The position numbers were made by a program, and so were the translations under genes. This document shows positions 60,656 through 64,000 of a DNA stretch of 64,000 bases, in pieces. The stretch covers positions 62,001-126,000 of the forward strand of contig JAVSML010024314.1 of assembly GCA_038503035.1 (NCBI GenBank), written 5' to 3'. The notes beneath the pieces were generated by a model that saw nothing but the letters and a program-made list of their open reading frames with translations, was not told the origin of the DNA and did no database searches. The first letter of the stretch is position 1. Each line of letters opens with the position of its first letter. Source of the stretch: Crocodylus rhombifer. Taxonomy: Eukaryota > Chordata > Crocodylia > Crocodylidae.

Positions 60656-62405
60656 TCTTCAATGAATTGAAGCTGAAAAAAGATTCCTACGAAAAGTGGA
60701 AAGTTGTTCACTGTACTAGGGAAGAGTAGAAGAGCATCACGTGGGCATGCAGGGAGAAAATTAGGAAGGCCAAGGCACAATATGAAACGTGCTTGGCAAG
60801 AGACATAAAAAAAACAATAAAAACAGGTTCTACAACTATGTCAAAAGTAAGGGGAAGACTATGGAAACCATAGGTCTCTTATGGAACACAGAAGGCAACT
60901 TAGTTACAGATGATGCAGAAAGGCTGAAGTATTTAGTGCCTTTTTAAATTTAGACTTCACAAATAAGGGGCAGCTACCAAATGAGTGCAACTGACAGCAC
61001 AGATAGGGAAGGAAACATGCAGTCTAGAGCAAGAGTTTGCAACCTAAGGCCCATGGGACAGATCCAGCCTGTAGAACCTTTGGATCTGTCCCATGGATGT
61101 GGGGCTTCAGCAGTATTTGGTGGTGGGGAAGAATGTCAGTTGAGGGAGCTTTTCCTGTGCTGCTGCAGGGACATGCACAGGAGACTAAAGGATCCTAGGG
61201 TACTAAAGGAATTAAGGTCATTTCAGAGCCATTGGCCATCCACTTTGAAAACTTATCAAGGTTGGGTGAGGTCCTGGATGATTGTAAAAGGGCAATTATA
61301 GTGCAAATCTTTAAGGAAGGGGAGAAGGAAGATCCAGGGGATTACAGATCAGTCAGCTTGAGTTGGATACCTGGAAAGATCATGAAGCAGGTCCTCAAGG
61401 AATCTATTGTGAAGCACATAGAGGAGAACAAGGTGATCAGGAATAGCTAGATCATTGTGCTTAATGAGTATTCATCAATGGTCTAATGTCTGTTTGGGAG
61501 GTGGTATCAAGTGAGGTCCTTTATGGGTCTGTCCTGTGTTTGGTATTGTCTAATATCTTCATTAATAATTTGGATGATGGGATTGAATGCATGGTTAGCA
61601 AATTTGCAGACAACACCAAGTTGGGTAGAGTTGCAGACACTCTGGAGGCTAGGTCTAGGATTCAAAAAAGACCTGGGTAAACTGGGAAATCATTTTAATC
61701 AATCAGATGAAGTTCAATAAGGACAAGTGCCAAGTCCTGTACTTGGGACAGGATAATTGCATGCACAAAGACACAGACTGGGGAATTACTGGCTAGGCTG
61801 CAGTACTGTAGAAAAGGACCTGGTGGGGTAAAGTGGACCATAAGTGGAATATGAGCCAATAGTGCCTTTGCTGCAAATGAAGCCAACAACATACTAGGCT
61901 GCAACTGGGCTGTAACAGGAATGTGACTTGCAAATTAAGGGAAGTGATTCTTTCGCTTGATTCAGCACTGTTAAGGCTTTATTCTGGAGTATTGTCTAGT
62001 TTCAGGCCCCATACTTCAAGGAAGATGTAGACATATTGGAAAGAGTCCAGTGCAGAGTGACAAAAATAAGTAGGGTCCTCAGAGGCAAGACTTACGAAGA
62101 AAGACTGAAAAGATTAGGGTTATATAGTTTGGAGAAGTGAAGACAGAGAGGGGATTTGATAACTTCGTTTGAATACCTGAGTGGTGATTAAAGAGAAGAT
62201 GGAGATAGACTGTTCTCTGTGACCATAGCCCCAGGGGACAGGACTAGGTGCAGTGGCCTCAAGTTGCAGTTGGGGAAGTTTGGGTTGGAGATCAGGAGGA
62301 ACTTCCTGGCTATGAGGATGTTCATAGCATTGGTACAGTCTACATTCAGAGGTTGTACACTTTCCATCTCTAGAAATTTTCATGACAGACACTTGACTGA
62401 AATAG
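60656..62405 (+). mobile_element. decayed CR1-clade LINE
   Basis: Frames in order: SYEKWKVVH, REKIRKAKAQYETCLARDIK, then after an insert IFKEGEKEDPGDYRSVSLSW and GKIMKQVLKESIVKHIEENK. A gap follows, then GSVLCLVLSNIFINNLDDGI and motif C FADNTKLG, where the second catalytic aspartate is replaced by asparagine. Next come ERVQCRVTKISRVLRGKTYE, GLYSLEK and RGDLI, ending ISRNFHDRHLTEIVL. Many stops and deletions. The region around 61024-61180 reads as a foreign insert starting AGAGTTTGCAACCTAAGGCC, resembling a hAT end. The LTR element begins where this LINE stops. Confidence 0.7.
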
Positions 62406-62438
62406 TTTTGTGACGGGCTAGCTGGCAGTGACCTAGTT

Positions 62439-62593
62439 CAGGGGTTTTGAAAGGGCAAAAGATGATTGGAAGACTTGGGATTCCCTTTCCTCACCAATCT
62501 GGTAATGATTTGACCCAGGGGCTTTGCAGGGGTAAAAGATGATTGGAGGACTTGGGATTCCCTTTCCGCACTAATCAGGCCCCAGAGACTCAC
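62439..62593 (+). repeat. two 77-bp tandem repeats in U3
   Basis: Copies start at 62439 and 62516 and share AAAAGATGATTGG and GACTTGGGATTCCCTTTCC. Such upstream duplications in LTRs often act as enhancers (family knowledge; not shown here). Each copy carries an ATTGG box. Confidence 0.85.
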
Positions 62594-62607
62594 CCCCTTG
62601 TGTCCCG

Positions 62608-62642
62608 ATTGGCCCTTTGGGTCACCTGGAGGGGGATAAAAG
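62608..62642 (+). promoter_or_regulatory. LTR core promoter
   Basis: ATTGG (inverted CCAAT) at 62608-62612 and GATAAAAG at 62635-62642. Transcription would be expected about 25-30 bp further on, near 62668, giving a leader that ends at the primer-binding site. Inferred from spacing. Confidence 0.5.
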
Positions 62643-63214
62643 GGGCAGCGTGGGCTGACTCAGGGAAGAGACCAGCGAGGGACAACAAGGAAGGAGCTTC
62701 ACAGAGCTGAGCCAGCGGGGCAGGAGCAGTGTCCCGGAAGAGCCTGAAAGAGCAGGACCTGCAGGCAGCAGTGGGACCCTCAACAGCACAGCATGCGGCT
62801 GGCAGGAGAAGCTCCCCACTGGGCTCCAGGATCCCCTCTGAGAGCCTGCAGCCAGTAGGAGAGGCTCCCCTCGCTCCAGGAAGGATCTGAGCAGTGACCT
62901 GAGGGGTTCCCAGCTCTGCTTCCAGCTCCTCCAATCAGAGGCCAGGCAGCTTGACCTGAGGCCGGGGCTCCGGGAAGGTCAAGACCTTTGTTGAATCCTG
63001 CCACCTTTGGGCATTGTAGTGTCCACTATACCCTCTGATTTATGCCTGTTATGTTCCCAGTATTAAAAGGTATATGGTTAAGTCCCCATTGGTGGTCTGG
63101 CTCTGCTCTATAGGGGGAGGAGAGTCCCTACACCTCCCACAGTGCTTGTGCACCTGCTTTGATCTCTTCAGTTGGAGAGGGGGTACCTCTTGGAGTACTG
63201 CCCAGGTTACGTTT

Positions 63215-63232
63215 TGGGGGCTCATCCGGGAT
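63215..63232 (+). other. primer-binding site, tRNA-Pro type
   Basis: TGGGGGCTCATCCGGGAT matches 17 of 18 bases of the known proline-tRNA primer-binding site; the one difference is A in place of G at position 10. It lies just after the LTR, as required for minus-strand DNA priming by a host tRNA. Confidence 0.85.
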
Positions 63233-63307
63233 TCCCGCGTAGCGGGTGCTAGAATATTATTCAAGTGCTGTGTACCCCTGTAGAGAGAGAGAGAGCCACC
63301 AGGAGAC

Positions 63308-63949
63308 ATGGCCAAGGCCGACCAGTCTGCCGTACCTTCTGGGAGTGATGGGACTATGCAGGGGGGAGCGGGGCAAACTGTGGGTAATGAAGCTACCCCG
63401 GAATGGGTGGGGGTTTTCCAGCAGATTCTGTGGGAGATGACCCATCCCTCCAGTGACCAGGCAGCTTATAAGAGACTCCAGAGTTTCTCGGGAACCCTGC
63501 CAGTCCTTGCAAGGGTGGAAGGATTTGACTCTTAGCTCTCCCATATTCAAGAGACTTTACTGACTTGGCAAATGCCTAATAAGGATAAGCGACACTGTCT
63601 GCTGGAGGTCCTGAAGGACTCTGCCTTTGGGGTTGTGAGGACTGCCAAACTCCAGAACCCTGCTATCACCACCCAGCAGGCCCTTCAGGATGCTTTTGGC
63701 CAACCCACAAGCTACTACAAATTGCTGGGAACTTTCCAGCGCAAGGGCAAGACTCTTTCAGCATACGTCCTTTGCTTAGAGCCCATGCTACAATGCCCGG
63801 TGACCCAAGGAGCACTTAGTGTCACTGATACCGATCAGATACGGCTCTGGCAAATTTGTATTGGGGCACGGTATAGCTCGGGCTTACTCCGGAACCTCAA
63901 CTTAGCAGGGAGCAGGAGCAGCCCACCTGACTTCAGTCACCTCCTCTGA
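63308..63949 (+). pseudogene. PNMA-like Gag of an LTR retrotransposon, interrupted
   Basis: The start ATG at 63308 is in good context (GAGACATGG) 76 bp after the primer-binding site. A single frame carries the resemblance but is broken by TAG at 63533-63535 and closed by TGA at 63947-63949. Before the first stop: YKRLQSFSG and GFDS. After it: KDKRHCLLEVLKDSAFGVVR, NPAITTQQALQDAFG, LSAYVLCLEPMLQ and PPDFSHLL. This order is that of the capsid-like domain of the PNMA family, which derives from a Ty3-type gag. No zinc knuckle is seen before the window ends. Gag would form the particle shell. The stops suggest an inactive copy, though sequencing error is not excluded. Confidence 0.8.
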
Positions 63950-64000
63950 GAGATTCGTGAAGAGGAAGAGATATCCAGACTCTGAGAAACTATGTGGGTC

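Larger units (their letters stand above)
62409..63213 (+). mobile_element. 5' LTR of a retrotransposon
   Basis: The LTR starts TGTGACGGGC directly after LINE sequence and ends around GGTTACG, a short imperfect inverted match to the start. It contains a CCAAT-type box (ATTGG at 62608), a TATA-like GATAAAAG at 62635-62642 and a polyadenylation signal ATTAAA at 63063-63068, spaced as in U3-R-U5. A 77-bp direct duplication lies in the upstream part. It is followed two bases later by a primer-binding site. The exact ends are uncertain by a few bases, and the 3' LTR is beyond the window. Confidence 0.75.

Noticed and set aside
63308..63949. Host PNMA gene instead of a mobile element
   Set aside because: The LTR-like promoter and polyadenylation layout and the tRNA-Pro primer-binding site immediately upstream fit a retrotransposon; stops also break the frame.
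1..64000. tRNA, rRNA and CRISPR features
   Set aside because: No cloverleaf, rRNA-like or regularly spaced repeat-spacer pattern was seen. The only tRNA-related sequence is the primer-binding site and SINE heads.

Overview
This window is vertebrate nuclear DNA. It has large introns, GT-AG splice sites, no operons, and dense interspersed repeats: CR1 and other LINEs, hAT- and Harbinger-type DNA transposons, MIR-like SINEs and one LTR retrotransposon. CR1 dominance, a PNMA-like gag inside an LTR element, and abundant small terminal-inverted-repeat elements point to a sauropsid, probably a crocodilian or turtle. The species-group call is inference from repeat style.

One host gene can be supported. 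Four plus-strand exons (27365-27544, 45673-45769, 48070-48165, 51554-51772) join in frame. They encode the C-terminal cytoplasmic end of a CLC chloride channel or Cl-/H+ exchanger: two CBS halves, a linker and the stop codon, followed by two AATAAA signals near 52016 and 52045. The sequence resembles the CLC-6/CLC-7 branch but has its own linker. The membrane-domain exons were not found in the upstream 27 kb and probably lie before base 1.

Layout. 1-27 kb: AT-rich noncoding DNA with GC-rich islands. These include a roughly 230-bp array of alternating inverted repeats (3.5-4.2 kb), several TIR elements (4.4, 7.7, 9.6, 12.1, 13.8, 19.7 kb), and a decayed PIF/Harbinger transposon (20.9-23.4 kb) with a transposase remnant on minus and a Myb/SANT-type accessory gene on plus. 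27-52 kb: the CLC gene end, with an 18.1-kb intron holding hAT elements, a 2.0-kb TIR element with a strong hairpin, a 19-bp minisatellite and an LTR-like GC-rich block. 52-62 kb: a LINE graveyard. It holds an internally deleted CR1 (plus), and an older LINE that shows a 5' inversion (two halves in opposite orientation) and was later split by a second CR1 (minus). A third decayed LINE lies at 60.7-62.4 kb. 62.4-64 kb: the 5' LTR, a tRNA-Pro-like primer-binding site and the gag region of an LTR retrotransposon whose Gag resembles the PNMA family. The window ends inside this element.

The repeats explain most of the open reading frames. Apart from the CLC exons, every coding trace recognised is a mobile-element relic with stops or frameshifts.
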